Shown piece by piece: positions 15,334 through 24,485 of a DNA stretch of 64,000 nt. The translations under genes and the position numbers were made by a program. This DNA is from Hyphomicrobiales bacterium (GTDB taxonomy: Bacteria > Pseudomonadota > Alphaproteobacteria > Rhizobiales > Xanthobacteraceae): assembly GCA_003169835.1 (NCBI GenBank), contig PNAI01000018.1:82950-146949 (forward strand). Direction: 5' to 3'. Each line of letters opens with the position of its first letter. Position 1 is the stretch's first letter. The notes beneath the pieces were generated by a model that had not been told where the DNA came from, ran no database searches, and was given only the letters and a program-made list of their open reading frames with translations.

Positions 15334-15579
15334 ATGGTTCCCTTTTTCATCCAGATCAAATGCCAGCTCGGAAAATCCTACGACGTCGCCGACCGGCTCG
15401 CCGACGCCGAGATCGCCTCCGAAATCTATTCCACCGCCGGCGAATTCGACCTGCTCGTCAAATTCTATGTCGAGGACAACACCGACATCGGCCATTTTGT
15501 AAACGAAAAAGTGCAGATCATTCCGGGCATTCAAGACACCCGTACGATCATTACGTTCAAGGCGTTTTCTGCGTCTTGA
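15334..15579 (+). CDS. Stand-alone Lrp/AsnC ligand-binding (RAM) domain protein
   Basis: 81 residues consisting only of an Lrp/AsnC-type effector domain: FFIQIKCQLGKSYDVADRLA, then a beta strand pair around YSTAGEFDLLVKFYVEDN, and VNEKVQIIPGIQDTRTIITF. There is no DNA-binding helix-turn-helix. Such small ligand-binding proteins assemble into rings of dimers and bind amino acids; some modify the behaviour of full-length Lrp relatives. GGAGG lies about seven bases before ATG 15334, which decides the start over an upstream ATG. It ends four bases before the convergent exporter gene. Confidence 0.8.
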   Translation: MVPFFIQIKCQLGKSYDVADRLADAEIASEIYSTAGEFDLLVKFYVEDNTDIGHFVNEKVQIIPGIQDTRTIITFKAFSAS

Positions 15580-15582
15580 CGC

Positions 15583-16509
15583 TTACGTCCCGGTCGGCGG
15601 GCCTTCCGCCTCACGAATGCGGCGCAGGCCAAGCTTGCGCTCGCGCCAGATCACGAAAAGCCCGGCAAGCGCGATGATCGTCGCACCGATGAAGACGTAC
15701 TTCGTCGGCACTTCGCCGAACAGCGCATAGCCGAGCACAAACGCCCACACCATCGTGGTGTAGTCGAACGGAGCGATGACCGACGCGGGCGCGTGGCGAT
15801 AGCTCTCGGTCAGCATGATATGCGCGAGCCCACCAAGCACGCCAAGCGCGACGAGGGCTGCGAGTTGCCCGAAATTTGGCGCCACCCACCCGAACGGCCA
15901 CGTTGCGAGACCCGCCAATGCGCAGATCAGCGAAAAATAGAACACGATGGATGAGGTACTTTCCGTATCGGTAAGCCGGCGCGTCTGAATGACCGAACCG
16001 GCATTGGTGAAGGCCGATGCCATTGCGCACGTCGCACCGATCGTCGCCGCGGTGCTGCCGGCCGCCATCAGATGCGCAGGCTCCAAATGCGACCACAGCG
16101 TCACCAGGACGCCGAGGAATCCGACGCCGACCGCCGACCAGCGATAGATGCGCACGCGCTCGCCGAGGAATATCGCCGCGAACGCCACCGTGATTAGCGG
16201 AGCCGCGAACGAAATGGCGGTGGCATCCACCAGCGGCAGCCGCGCCAGCGCCGCAAAATTGAGAAACATGCCGGCAACGCTGATCGCACCGCGCCAAGCC
16301 TGCCCGAATGGCCGGCCAGTGCGCACGGCAGCGGCAAGCTCTCCCCGCCAGGCGAAGATCACGACCACCGGCAGAATCGCGAACACGCTGCGAAAGAACA
16401 CCACCTGGCCAAGTGGAATGGCATCGCCGAGCCAGCGCACCAAGGCTTGCATCACAGCAAACAACAGGGCCGACGCGACCTTAAGCAGAATGGCTCTGAC
16501 GAGATTCAT
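15583..16509 (-). CDS. DMT-family transporter with two EamA domains
   Basis: 308 residues with about ten hydrophobic helices arranged as two EamA repeats (first around residues 5-135, second around 150-285). Typical features are QALVRWLGDAIPLGQVVFFRS in helix 1-2, AISFAAPLITVAFAAIFLGERV at the end of repeat one and TTMVWAFVLGYALFGEVPT in repeat two. These carriers export metabolites or amino acids across the inner membrane; the substrate is not predictable. It is convergent with the RAM-domain gene. Confidence 0.85.
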   Translation of the reverse strand: MNLVRAILLKVASALLFAVMQALVRWLGDAIPLGQVVFFRSVFAILPVVVIFAWRGELAAAVRTGRPFGQAWRGAISVAGMFLNFAALARLPLVDATAISFAAPLITVAFAAIFLGERVRIYRWSAVGVGFLGVLVTLWSHLEPAHLMAAGSTAATIGATCAMASAFTNAGSVIQTRRLTDTESTSSIVFYFSLICALAGLATWPFGWVAPNFGQLAALVALGVLGGLAHIMLTESYRHAPASVIAPFDYTTMVWAFVLGYALFGEVPTKYVFIGATIIALAGLFVIWRERKLGLRRIREAEGPPTGT

Positions 16510-16574
16510 CAGAAGTGTTTATCGGCCACCGTTAAAAAATGCGAACACTTGTTCGTACGAAAATCCGCTTCTAC

Positions 16575-17492
16575 CTATTTCTTCTCCGGCCTCGGCGCCC
16601 CTTCGACGATTGGTAACGACTTGAGATACACCGCCATCGCGGCGAGGTCCTCATCGCTCAATTGCGACGTGTTGCGTATGACAAACGTCATGGATGAGCC
16701 GACGGAGTCGCCGTCCGGCGTCATGCCCGTTCGCAGCAGATAGGCCATGTCTTTTTCCGACCATTCGGTCATCTTCTTGCCTCGGATGTTCGGGATCCAA
16801 CCGCCTTCCTCGAAATCCGGACCGCCGGCAAAACGCAGATGGCTCTCGACAGCGCCGAGCAGATTGCGTGAGCTGTGGCATTCTGCGCAATGACCAGGGC
16901 CGCTGACGAGATAAGCGCCGCGATTCCACTGCGCCGATTTTGTCGCATCGGGCTCAAATGACTTGCCATCGACAAACAGAAATTTCCAACCACCGACCAG
17001 CCGACGAACGTTGAACGGGAACCGCACATCGTGATCGCGCACCTTGCCCTGCACCGGCGGCAGCGTTTTGAGATACGCAAAGAGATCGCGCACGTCCGCG
17101 TAGTTCATACGTTGATAGGACGTGTAGGGGAACGCGGGAAAGAAGTGCCGGCCGTCGGGCGACGTGCCCTTCACCATGGCAGTAACAAAATCGGCTTCGT
17201 TCCACGCACCGATGCCATCGTTGCGATCGGGAGAAATATTCGGGACATAAAAGATTCCAAATGGAGTTTTCAAACCAAGTCCGCCGCCAAGACGCATCCG
17301 GTCATCCTGACGCGGCACCGCGTGACAGGAGGAACAGCCGCCTGCCAAATACATCGTCTTGCCATTCGCGAGATCGGGCGTGTGCACCGGCAATTCGCTT
17401 GCCGGCACCGTCTGCGGAATGCTCAGCACCCAGAACGCCGCACCGCCCACCACCGCGACGATGAGTATGAAAATAACGAACTTGCGCAGCAT
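16575..17492 (-). CDS. Membrane-anchored or secreted diheme cytochrome c
   Basis: 305 residues from ATG 17492, which begins an uncleaved or cleavable hydrophobic segment at residues 4-23. Two c-type heme sites are present: C53-x-x-C56-H57 (CSSCH) and C202-x-x-C205-H206 (CAECH). Likely axial methionines lie in RMRLGGG, RMNYADV and LRTGMTPDGD. The layout, with FPYTSYQRMNYADVRDLFAYLKTLPP, is that of the cytochrome subunits that take electrons from periplasmic dehydrogenases such as alcohol or IorAB-type aldehyde oxidases. It follows the cytochrome c' gene by 120 bases on the same strand, with a terminator-like hairpin between them. Confidence 0.85.
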   Translation of the reverse strand: MLRKFVIFILIVAVVGGAAFWVLSIPQTVPASELPVHTPDLANGKTMYLAGGCSSCHAVPRQDDRMRLGGGLGLKTPFGIFYVPNISPDRNDGIGAWNEADFVTAMVKGTSPDGRHFFPAFPYTSYQRMNYADVRDLFAYLKTLPPVQGKVRDHDVRFPFNVRRLVGGWKFLFVDGKSFEPDATKSAQWNRGAYLVSGPGHCAECHSSRNLLGAVESHLRFAGGPDFEEGGWIPNIRGKKMTEWSEKDMAYLLRTGMTPDGDSVGSSMTFVIRNTSQLSDEDLAAMAVYLKSLPIVEGAPRPEKK

Positions 17493-17534
17493 GGATGGCC
17501 TCCTCACTGCGATATGAGCTATGCCGCCGGTCTG

Positions 17535-17575
17535 CAAAAAACGGAAGGGCGATCCACCCAGTGGGAGGACCGCCC
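17535..17575 (-). terminator. Rho-independent-like terminator after the cytochrome c' gene
   Basis: Read leftward, GGGCG (17575-17571) pairs with CGCCC (17551-17547) with further imperfect pairing between them, followed six bases on by a run of six T (17540-17535). It sits between the cytochrome c' stop at 17613 and the next cytochrome start at 17492, so it would reduce or stop read-through. Confidence 0.5.
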
Positions 17576-17612
17576 TCTTGTCGTCCGCCGACCGGCTCCA
17601 ACCGGAATAGTC

Positions 17613-18047
17613 TTAGCTCGCGGGCTTGCGGTACGGCTGATGGCAGCCGCCGCAGCTCTTTGTCACATTGGGAAACGCGACCTTGAAACTTGCCTCGTCC
17701 GTTACGCTGGCCTGCGCAGCTTTCGCATCGGAAGCGAGTTTTGCCGCAATAGCTTTGAAGTCGTCCATCTTTTCCCAGATCGCGGGCAATGCCTTGGTAT
17801 CTCCGTCCTTCGAGGTTGCCGGGAACAAGGCAGGAATCTTTTCAGAAGTGCTCGCAAGAACCGTAAAAATATTCTTTGCCTTGGCGAGATCGAACGGCTC
17901 TTCGCCCTTCATGAATTTGGCGCCCTGCGCCGTCTGTGCGGATTGCTGTTTCATCAGCGCTTTGCGCTCAGCAATCACATCCTGTGCAGCGGCAGCGGTG
18001 ACGCCAATCGCCAACGCGGCAATGGCGAGCACGGTACGGTTAAGCAT
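17613..18047 (-). CDS. Class II cytochrome c (cytochrome c'/c556 type)
   Basis: 144 residues with a cleavable signal peptide (MLNRTVLAIAALAIGVTAAAAQ). The mature part is a four-helix bundle sequence with the heme site at the far C terminus, C132-x-x-C135-H136 in SCGGCHQPYR, as in cytochromes c' and c556. M32 in RKALMKQQ is at the position of the sixth heme ligand of the low-spin c556 type, so electron transfer is more likely than gas sensing. It is co-directional with the diheme cytochrome gene at 16575. Confidence 0.88.
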   Translation of the reverse strand: MLNRTVLAIAALAIGVTAAAAQDVIAERKALMKQQSAQTAQGAKFMKGEEPFDLAKAKNIFTVLASTSEKIPALFPATSKDGDTKALPAIWEKMDDFKAIAAKLASDAKAAQASVTDEASFKVAFPNVTKSCGGCHQPYRKPAS

Positions 18048-18208
18048 TGATTGTCTCCCCTCTGGAACTGAATAGGCCTAGGCGGCCGTGACAAGTAATA
18101 GGCGAACACCGATTCGCCCAAATTATTCCGCGGCAGCGGCCGCCCCAGAACGCGCCCGATGAGTTCACAATTTCGTGACCAGGACGAAGTTCCAGGAGAG
18201 CACAAGGG

Positions 18209-21200
18209 TCATTGGGCGGGGTGATCGAGCGGTTTTGGGCGCCGCTTCAGATGTTCGGCGACCCAGCGGGTCACGACGTAAAACACCGGCGTAAAGATCA
18301 ACCCGAACGCCGTGACCCCGATCATGCCGGAGAACACCGCCGTGCCGAGCGTTTGACGCAGCTCGGCCCCCGCCCCTACCGCCCAAACCAGCGGCATGAC
18401 GCCGAAGATGAAAGCGAACGAGGTCATCAGGATCGGGCGCAGCCGCAACCGCGCAGCTTCGATGGCCGCCTCAAAGCGGTCCTTGCCGCCGTCTTCGAGC
18501 TGCTTTGCGAATTCCACGATCAGAATCGCGTTCTTGGCCGCCAGTCCGATCAGCACGATAAATCCAACTTGGGTGAGAATATTGTTGTCCTGCCCGCGCA
18601 ACACCACGCCGACGATGGAGGCGATCAGACACATCGGCACGATCAGGATGACCGCGAGCGGCAGCGTCAAACTTTCGAACTGCGCCGCCAGCACCAAAAA
18701 CACGAACACCACAGCGAGGACGAACGCGAATATCGCCGTGTTTCCGGCGCGCTGTTGCTGGAAGGCGAGCGTCGTCCACTCAAAGGCAAAGCCCTCCGGC
18801 AAAGTCTCCGCCGCAAGCTTTTCCATGATTTGGATCGCCTGCCCCTGACTGTAGCCGGGCGCCGCCGCGCCGTCCAACTCCGCTGTCGGATATAGGTTGT
18901 AGCGCGGCACACGGTACGGCCCCGAAATGTCGCTCACGGTGGTGAACGAGCCGAGCGGCACGGTGTCGCCATTGGCATTGCGCACGCGAATTTTGAGCAC
19001 ATCCTTGGGCTCGAGCCGCGCGTCAGCCGTGGCCTGCGCGGTGACTCGGAATGTGCGGCCGAACAGGTTGAAGTCGTTGACGTAGGCCGAGCCGAGATAG
19101 ATTTGCAGCGACGCGAATACATCCGGCACATTGATCCCGAGGAGTTGTGCCTTGTTGCGATCGATGTCGAGATAAAGCTGCGGGGTCGAAGTCTCGAACA
19201 CCGAGAACACTTGCGCGAGACCGGGCGTCTGCGCCGCGCGGCCCATCATGGCATAGGTCGCGGCTTGCAGCGCCGGCGCCCCGCGTCCGGCGCGATCCTC
19301 GATCATCATGCGAAATCCACCGGCGTTGCCGATGCCCGCCACCGGCGGCGGCAGCACCACGAGGACCAGCGCGTCTTGAATGGCGGCGAATTGCCCGAAC
19401 AGCCGCCGCTGAATGCCGGCTGCGGACTGGTTTGGGTCTTTTGCCCGCGCTTCGAATGAATCGAGCACCAGGAAGGTCGCGCCCGCATTCGGGGCATTGG
19501 TGAAGGTAGCACCGTTAAAGCCCACGATGTTCACCGCACCTTTGACGCCAGGCGTCTCGAGTGCGATGTCGACCACCCGGCGCGCCACCTCGTCGGTACG
19601 CGCGAGCGAAGCACCCGGCGGCAGTTGGGTGACCACAATGATGTAGGCACGATCGACCTGCGGAATAAATCCGACGGGCGTTTTGCGGAACTCGTTGAGC
19701 CCAAATGCAATGACACCGGCATAGACGAGCAGCATCAGCACAGCCATTCGCACGACCCGGCCCGCGAGCCAATGATAGCCGCCCGCAAGCGCGTCAAACC
19801 CCGTGTTAAAGCGCCGGAAAAATGCCTTGATATAGCGATCCCACGGCTTTTCTTTCCCCGCGTGCTCTTCGCGCGGCTTGAGCAACAATGCGCACAGCGC
19901 CGGCGACAGTGTCAGTGAAACAACGAGCGAGATGACTGTCGCGCCGGTGATGGTCAAAGCGAACTGGCGATAAAACTGCCCCGAGATCCCGGTTATGAAG
20001 GCCGACGGCACGAACACAGCGCATAAGACCAGCGCAATCGCGATCAGCGCGCCTCCCACCTCGTCCATGCTACGGACCGCGGCATCATGCGGCGAAAGCC
20101 CCGCCTCAATGTTGCGCTCCACATTTTCCACGACGACGATGGCATCATCGACCACAATACCGACCGCCAGCACGAGACCGAACAGGGAGAGGTTGTTGAG
20201 CGTGAACCCGAACATCGCCATGAAGAAGAAGGTGCCAACCAGCGACACCGGAATGGCGACCAGCGGAATGACCGCGGCACGCCAAGTTTGCAGGAACAGG
20301 ATCACCACCAAGACCACAAGGATAATCGCTTCGAGAATCGTCTCCTCGACCGCATTGACCGATTGTTGAATGAACTGAGTGGGATCGTAGACGATGGTGT
20401 ACTGAATACCGGGCGGGAAGCGCTTCGAGAGCTGATCCATGGTTGCGCGGATGGCGGTCGCGGTCGAAAGGGCATTCGAGCCCGGCCGCTGAAACACCGC
20501 GAGCGCAACCGCCGGATCGCGATCGAGATAGGAATTCGATGAATAGTCGAGTGCGGCAAGCTCGACCCGCGCAACGTCCTTGAGCCGCACGACCGCATTC
20601 GCCGTCTGCTTGATCACGACGTTGGAGAACTCCGTCGGATCGGCAAGGCGCCCGAGCGTCTGTACCGAAATCTGGAACGCCCCGGGTTTATCGACCGGCG
20701 GTTGGTTGAGCACACCCGAGGCGACCTGCACATTCTGGCCCTGCAGCGCGAGCGTAACGTCCGTAGCGGTCAATCCAAGCGATTGGAGCCGATCGGGATC
20801 GAGCCAAATGCGCATCGAATAGTCGCGACTGCCGAACACGATAATCGACCCGACGCCGTCGACCCGCGTGACCGCGTCTTTGATCTCAAGCGTGGCATAG
20901 TTGGAGATGTAGAGTTGATCGCGCGACTTGTCGGGCGAAATCAGATGCACGACCATCATCAGATCGGGCGAGCTTTTGCTGACGGTGACACCGATATTGC
21001 GCACGTCGGCCGGTAGCCGCGGCTGCGCGATCGCAACACGGTTCTGCACCTGCACTTGTGCAATGTCGAGATTGGTTCCGATATCAAAGGTCACCGCGAT
21101 CGAGAACCGGCCGTCGCCGCTCGAGTTCGACGACAGATAAATCATGTTCTCGACGCCGTTGATCTGCTCCTCGATAGGGGCAACGACGGTGGAGGCGACG

Positions 21201-21373
21201 ACTTCCGCGCTCGCACCCGGATACTGGCCTGCGATATTGATGATGGGCGGCGCGATTTCTGGATATTGCGCGATCGGCAATCGCGCAAACGCGACCGCGC
21301 CCAAGATCACGAACACGATCGATACCACAGACGCAAATATCGGCCGATCGATGAAAAAATGTGAAATCCGCAT
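18209..21373 (-). CDS. RND efflux pump, inner-membrane subunit (HAE1/AcrB family)
   Basis: 1054 residues, the normal length of AcrB-type transporters. It starts MRISHFFIDRPIFASVVSIV, has twelve membrane helices in two repeats with large periplasmic loops, and keeps the proton-relay pair in VGIVVDDAIVVVENVER of helix 4 and the lysine in GLAAKNAILIVEFAKQL of helix 10. It should form a trimer that extrudes drugs or lipophilic compounds. The adaptor gene lies 17 bases upstream in the same operon. No outer-membrane channel gene or TetR-type regulator is next to the pair, so it probably shares a TolC-like protein encoded elsewhere. Confidence 0.93.
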   Translation of the reverse strand: MRISHFFIDRPIFASVVSIVFVILGAVAFARLPIAQYPEIAPPIINIAGQYPGASAEVVASTVVAPIEEQINGVENMIYLSSNSSGDGRFSIAVTFDIGTNLDIAQVQVQNRVAIAQPRLPADVRNIGVTVSKSSPDLMMVVHLISPDKSRDQLYISNYATLEIKDAVTRVDGVGSIIVFGSRDYSMRIWLDPDRLQSLGLTATDVTLALQGQNVQVASGVLNQPPVDKPGAFQISVQTLGRLADPTEFSNVVIKQTANAVVRLKDVARVELAALDYSSNSYLDRDPAVALAVFQRPGSNALSTATAIRATMDQLSKRFPPGIQYTIVYDPTQFIQQSVNAVEETILEAIILVVLVVILFLQTWRAAVIPLVAIPVSLVGTFFFMAMFGFTLNNLSLFGLVLAVGIVVDDAIVVVENVERNIEAGLSPHDAAVRSMDEVGGALIAIALVLCAVFVPSAFITGISGQFYRQFALTITGATVISLVVSLTLSPALCALLLKPREEHAGKEKPWDRYIKAFFRRFNTGFDALAGGYHWLAGRVVRMAVLMLLVYAGVIAFGLNEFRKTPVGFIPQVDRAYIIVVTQLPPGASLARTDEVARRVVDIALETPGVKGAVNIVGFNGATFTNAPNAGATFLVLDSFEARAKDPNQSAAGIQRRLFGQFAAIQDALVLVVLPPPVAGIGNAGGFRMMIEDRAGRGAPALQAATYAMMGRAAQTPGLAQVFSVFETSTPQLYLDIDRNKAQLLGINVPDVFASLQIYLGSAYVNDFNLFGRTFRVTAQATADARLEPKDVLKIRVRNANGDTVPLGSFTTVSDISGPYRVPRYNLYPTAELDGAAAPGYSQGQAIQIMEKLAAETLPEGFAFEWTTLAFQQQRAGNTAIFAFVLAVVFVFLVLAAQFESLTLPLAVILIVPMCLIASIVGVVLRGQDNNILTQVGFIVLIGLAAKNAILIVEFAKQLEDGGKDRFEAAIEAARLRLRPILMTSFAFIFGVMPLVWAVGAGAELRQTLGTAVFSGMIGVTAFGLIFTPVFYVVTRWVAEHLKRRPKPLDHPAQ

Positions 21374-21390
21374 GAACTCGCTCCGGCCGC

Positions 21391-22593
21391 TTAGTTCGGT
21401 TTGGCCGGCGGCGCACCAGGCGCCGATGGGGGAGCAGCCCCCTGTTCGACTGGCGTAACCTGCATTCCCGGCCGAACGCGCATCAGTCCGTTGACGATGA
21501 CGGCGTCATCTGGCGCAAGACCATCCTTGATCACCCGCAATCCATCGGAGAGCTGACCAAGCGTGACATATTTTGGCATGACTTTATTTTCGGCGCCGAC
21601 CACCAGGACGAATTTTTTTACCTGCTCGCTCCCGATCGAGGCGTCCGGGATCAACAGCGCGGCATAGGACGGCGAACCGGGCACGCGCACGCGCGCGAAC
21701 ATGCCCGGTGTGAAAACGGAATCGGGGTTGGAGAACACGGCACGGCCGCGAATCGTGCCTGACGATCTGTCGATCACGTTATCGACAAAGTCCATGTAGC
21801 CGCTGTGCTTGAAGTCGGGCTCATCGATCAACTTGAGCATAACAACGACGCTGCCGTCGCGGCCGGTCACATCCCTGCCGGTGCGCGAGAAACGCTCATA
21901 GCGGAGATAAGAGGCTTCATCGAACGTGAATTCGAACCGGATCGGATCGGTTGAAACGATCGTCGCGAGCAGCGTGGTGTTGCCCGCAGCTCCCCCAGTG
22001 ACCAGATTGCCCGGCGAAACCCGGCGATCACCGATTCGCCCATCTACCGGCGCACGCAGCTCCGTGAATTGCATATCGAGCTCGGCCTGCCGCACCGCCG
22101 CTTCGTTGGCGGCAACCGACGCCACCGCATTACGATTGGCTTGCGTGCGTTGATCGAATGTCTGCTCGGTGATGGTCTTGTCGCGCACCAGTTGCTGGCC
22201 GCGCGCAAGGTCGTTCTCGGTGAAGGCAAGATTGGCCTTGGCCTGCTCAAGATTGGCGCGCGCCTGATCAAGCGTATTTTGGAACGGCCGCTTGTCGACG
22301 CTGAAAAGCAGATCGCCTACCTTGACGATCTGTCCGTCGCGGAAATGTATCTGCTCAAGATAGCCCGACACGCGTGCACGGATTTCGACCGAATTGATCG
22401 CGACAAAGCGGCCGACATATTCATCCAGGTCCACGATCGTCCGCTGGATCGGCTTGGCGACAGTCACCTGTTGCGGCGGCGGATCGGCCTGTTTGCCATC
22501 CCCGCATTGCATCAGCAATGGTGAAAGCATTGCAAAAACGGCGGCGGCACGCCCCGAATTCGCGACTGTCCGCAGTATAGAAAAGTCAGCCAT
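21391..22593 (-). CDS. RND efflux periplasmic adaptor (AcrA/MexA family)
   Basis: 400 residues from ATG 22593, preceded by a GAGG site; an ATG at 22608 lacks one. A hydrophobic N terminus ends LLMQCGDGKQAD, close to but not a canonical lipobox (Gln before Cys). Then come the lipoyl half-motifs (EIRARVSGYLEQIHFRDGQIVKVGDLLF and FTELRAPVDGRIGDRRVSPG) flanking a coiled-coil hairpin around residues 105-165 (LDQARANLEQAKANLAFTEND), and a beta-barrel domain. It links the RND trimer at 18209 to an outer-membrane channel. Proline-rich C terminus. Confidence 0.92.
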   Translation of the reverse strand: MADFSILRTVANSGRAAAVFAMLSPLLMQCGDGKQADPPPQQVTVAKPIQRTIVDLDEYVGRFVAINSVEIRARVSGYLEQIHFRDGQIVKVGDLLFSVDKRPFQNTLDQARANLEQAKANLAFTENDLARGQQLVRDKTITEQTFDQRTQANRNAVASVAANEAAVRQAELDMQFTELRAPVDGRIGDRRVSPGNLVTGGAAGNTTLLATIVSTDPIRFEFTFDEASYLRYERFSRTGRDVTGRDGSVVVMLKLIDEPDFKHSGYMDFVDNVIDRSSGTIRGRAVFSNPDSVFTPGMFARVRVPGSPSYAALLIPDASIGSEQVKKFVLVVGAENKVMPKYVTLGQLSDGLRVIKDGLAPDDAVIVNGLMRVRPGMQVTPVEQGAAPPSAPGAPPAKPN

Positions 22594-22694
22594 GGCCTCA
22601 CGCTGCATTGCAGCAAATTATACACGATTTTCCAAAATACAAACCACCCGCCCAATCTATTTCGCTGATGAATATGTGGCATCAGCTATTTGCA

Positions 22695-24263
22695 TCAGTC
22701 ACCCAAGGGAGGCGGCGGCGGGCCCGGCGGACGCTTGCGTCGGCGAAACGCTGCGAGCCATTCCCGGCCAAACAGCGCGATCACGACCCCGCCATATGCC
22801 AGAACCCCGGTGATCGCCAGCAAGCCAAGCAACACCTCGGCGCGCAACGTCGTCATCCCGGCAATCAGATACGCGAACACGCGCTCGCCCACAAAAAGCG
22901 CCAGAGCAAGCGCCGCGCCTGCGATGGCAAGTTTTACGATTGAACGCCGCAGGCCCTCATCGAACGTGATCAGGTTGGCCCGGACCGCAAACCACCATAG
23001 CAGCGCAACGTTAACCCAGGCGCCGATCGAGGTGGCAAACGCAAGACCGACCTGGGCATATTGCTCATACAGCAGCACCTTGAGCACCACATTAACCGCG
23101 ACCGCGAAAAACAGCGCCTTCACCGGCGTAAATGTATCGCCGCGCGAGAGGAACGTGACGGCCATGCTGCGGATGAGCACAAACGGCATCAGCCCGATGG
23201 CATAGGCCGCCAGCGTCGCAGCGGCCGCAGCCGCATTCGCTTCCGTAAACGCGCCCCGGCCGAACATTCCGCGCATGATCGCCTCCGGCACCAGCAGGAA
23301 AGCGACGAAGCAAGGGATCGATAACAACAGGGTGAACTCGATGGCCCGATTCTGCGAGTGACGCGCGCCTTTTTCATCACCTGAAGCGAGCCGGTTTGCC
23401 ATCTCCGGTAACAGCACCGTACCGGCGGCGATCCCGATCACGCCGACGGGTAGCTGATTGAGCCGGTCGGCGTAATACAACGACGAGAGCGCCCCAGTCG
23501 CGAGGAAGCTGGCGATAATCGTGTCGGCAAACAGCGCGATCTGGGTCTCGGCGGAGCCGACGGTCGCCGGCGCAAACCGCTTGAGGAACAACTTCACATC
23601 CACATCGAACCGCGGCCAGCGTAAGCGCGGCAGCACACCCTGACGCCAAGCGTCGCCGCCGACGAGCAATGCCTCAAGACATCCCGCGATGAACACACCC
23701 CAGGCCGCCGCGTGCCCGGGCGTCGGGAAGAATACGGCTAGCACCAGCGCGGCGATCATCGAAAGGTTGAGCAGGATAGGCGCCGATGCAGCGGCGGCGA
23801 ACCGGCCAAGCGCGTTGAGGATGCCGCTATAGAGTGTCACCAGCGTGACCAGAAGCAGGTAAGGAAAAGTGATCCGCGTCAGATCGACCGCAAGATCAAA
23901 TCGCAACGAATCTTTGGCAAAGCCCGGCGCCAACAGCCCGATCACCCAAGGCGTGAGCAAAAGCGCTATGCCCAGCAGCACGATCTGGCTCGCGAGCAGC
24001 AGCGCGAAAACGCGGTCCGCGAAAATCGCGACCTTGCTGCCGCCACCCGCGCGATGCAACTGCGCATAGGCCGGCACGAAAGCGGCATTGAACGCCCCTT
24101 CCGCGAAAATCGCGCGAAAATGATTGGGCAGCCGCAGCGCCACAAAGAAAGCATCCGCCACCGGTCCCGCGCCCAGCACCGAGGCAAGCACGATGTCGCG
24201 CACAAATCCCGTAATGCGCGAGACCAGCGTGAAGCCGCTGACGGTGAGAATGCGGTCGATCAT
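22695..24263 (-). CDS. murJ: Lipid II flippase MurJ
   Basis: 522 residues with about fourteen membrane helices, the standard MurJ/MviN length and topology. Family marks include SRITGFVRDIVLASVLGAGPVADAFFVALRLPNHFR, FAEGAFNAAFVPAYA and the central cavity arginines of the N-lobe. It moves undecaprenyl-linked lipid II across the inner membrane for peptidoglycan synthesis and is essential in most bacteria. It stands at the left border of the polysaccharide locus and appears to be transcribed on its own. Confidence 0.92.
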   Translation of the reverse strand: MIDRILTVSGFTLVSRITGFVRDIVLASVLGAGPVADAFFVALRLPNHFRAIFAEGAFNAAFVPAYAQLHRAGGGSKVAIFADRVFALLLASQIVLLGIALLLTPWVIGLLAPGFAKDSLRFDLAVDLTRITFPYLLLVTLVTLYSGILNALGRFAAAASAPILLNLSMIAALVLAVFFPTPGHAAAWGVFIAGCLEALLVGGDAWRQGVLPRLRWPRFDVDVKLFLKRFAPATVGSAETQIALFADTIIASFLATGALSSLYYADRLNQLPVGVIGIAAGTVLLPEMANRLASGDEKGARHSQNRAIEFTLLLSIPCFVAFLLVPEAIMRGMFGRGAFTEANAAAAAATLAAYAIGLMPFVLIRSMAVTFLSRGDTFTPVKALFFAVAVNVVLKVLLYEQYAQVGLAFATSIGAWVNVALLWWFAVRANLITFDEGLRRSIVKLAIAGAALALALFVGERVFAYLIAGMTTLRAEVLLGLLAITGVLAYGGVVIALFGREWLAAFRRRKRPPGPPPPPLGD

Positions 24264-24384
24264 TCACAATTCCAAAAATCAGACCAAAAAATGATGCGAC
24301 ACAAGCGTGGCACAAAAACGCGCTGGATACGCCGCCGACCTCACTTCAATAGCTGATTCCCGGGAATTGGTGGGTTCGGATACC

Positions 24385-24453
24385 CTAGAGCATGATCCCG
24401 AAAAGTGGGAACCGGTTTTCGGAAAAGATCATGCTCAAACAAAAAGCTAGAGC
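24385..24453. repeat. Rhizobiales GAGCATGATC hairpin repeat
   Basis: GAGCATGATC (24388-24397) and GATCATGCTC (24427-24436) are perfect inverted copies; inside them CCGAAAA and TTTTCGG form a second stem, and outside CTAGAG and AGCTAGAGC repeat the theme. This is a sequence often seen many times in rhizobial genomes between genes. Here it lies between murJ and the end of the leftward sugar operon, where it may end transcription. Confidence 0.75.
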
Positions 24454-24485
24454 CCTGCTCTGATTCCATCAAGGTGGATAAGGCC

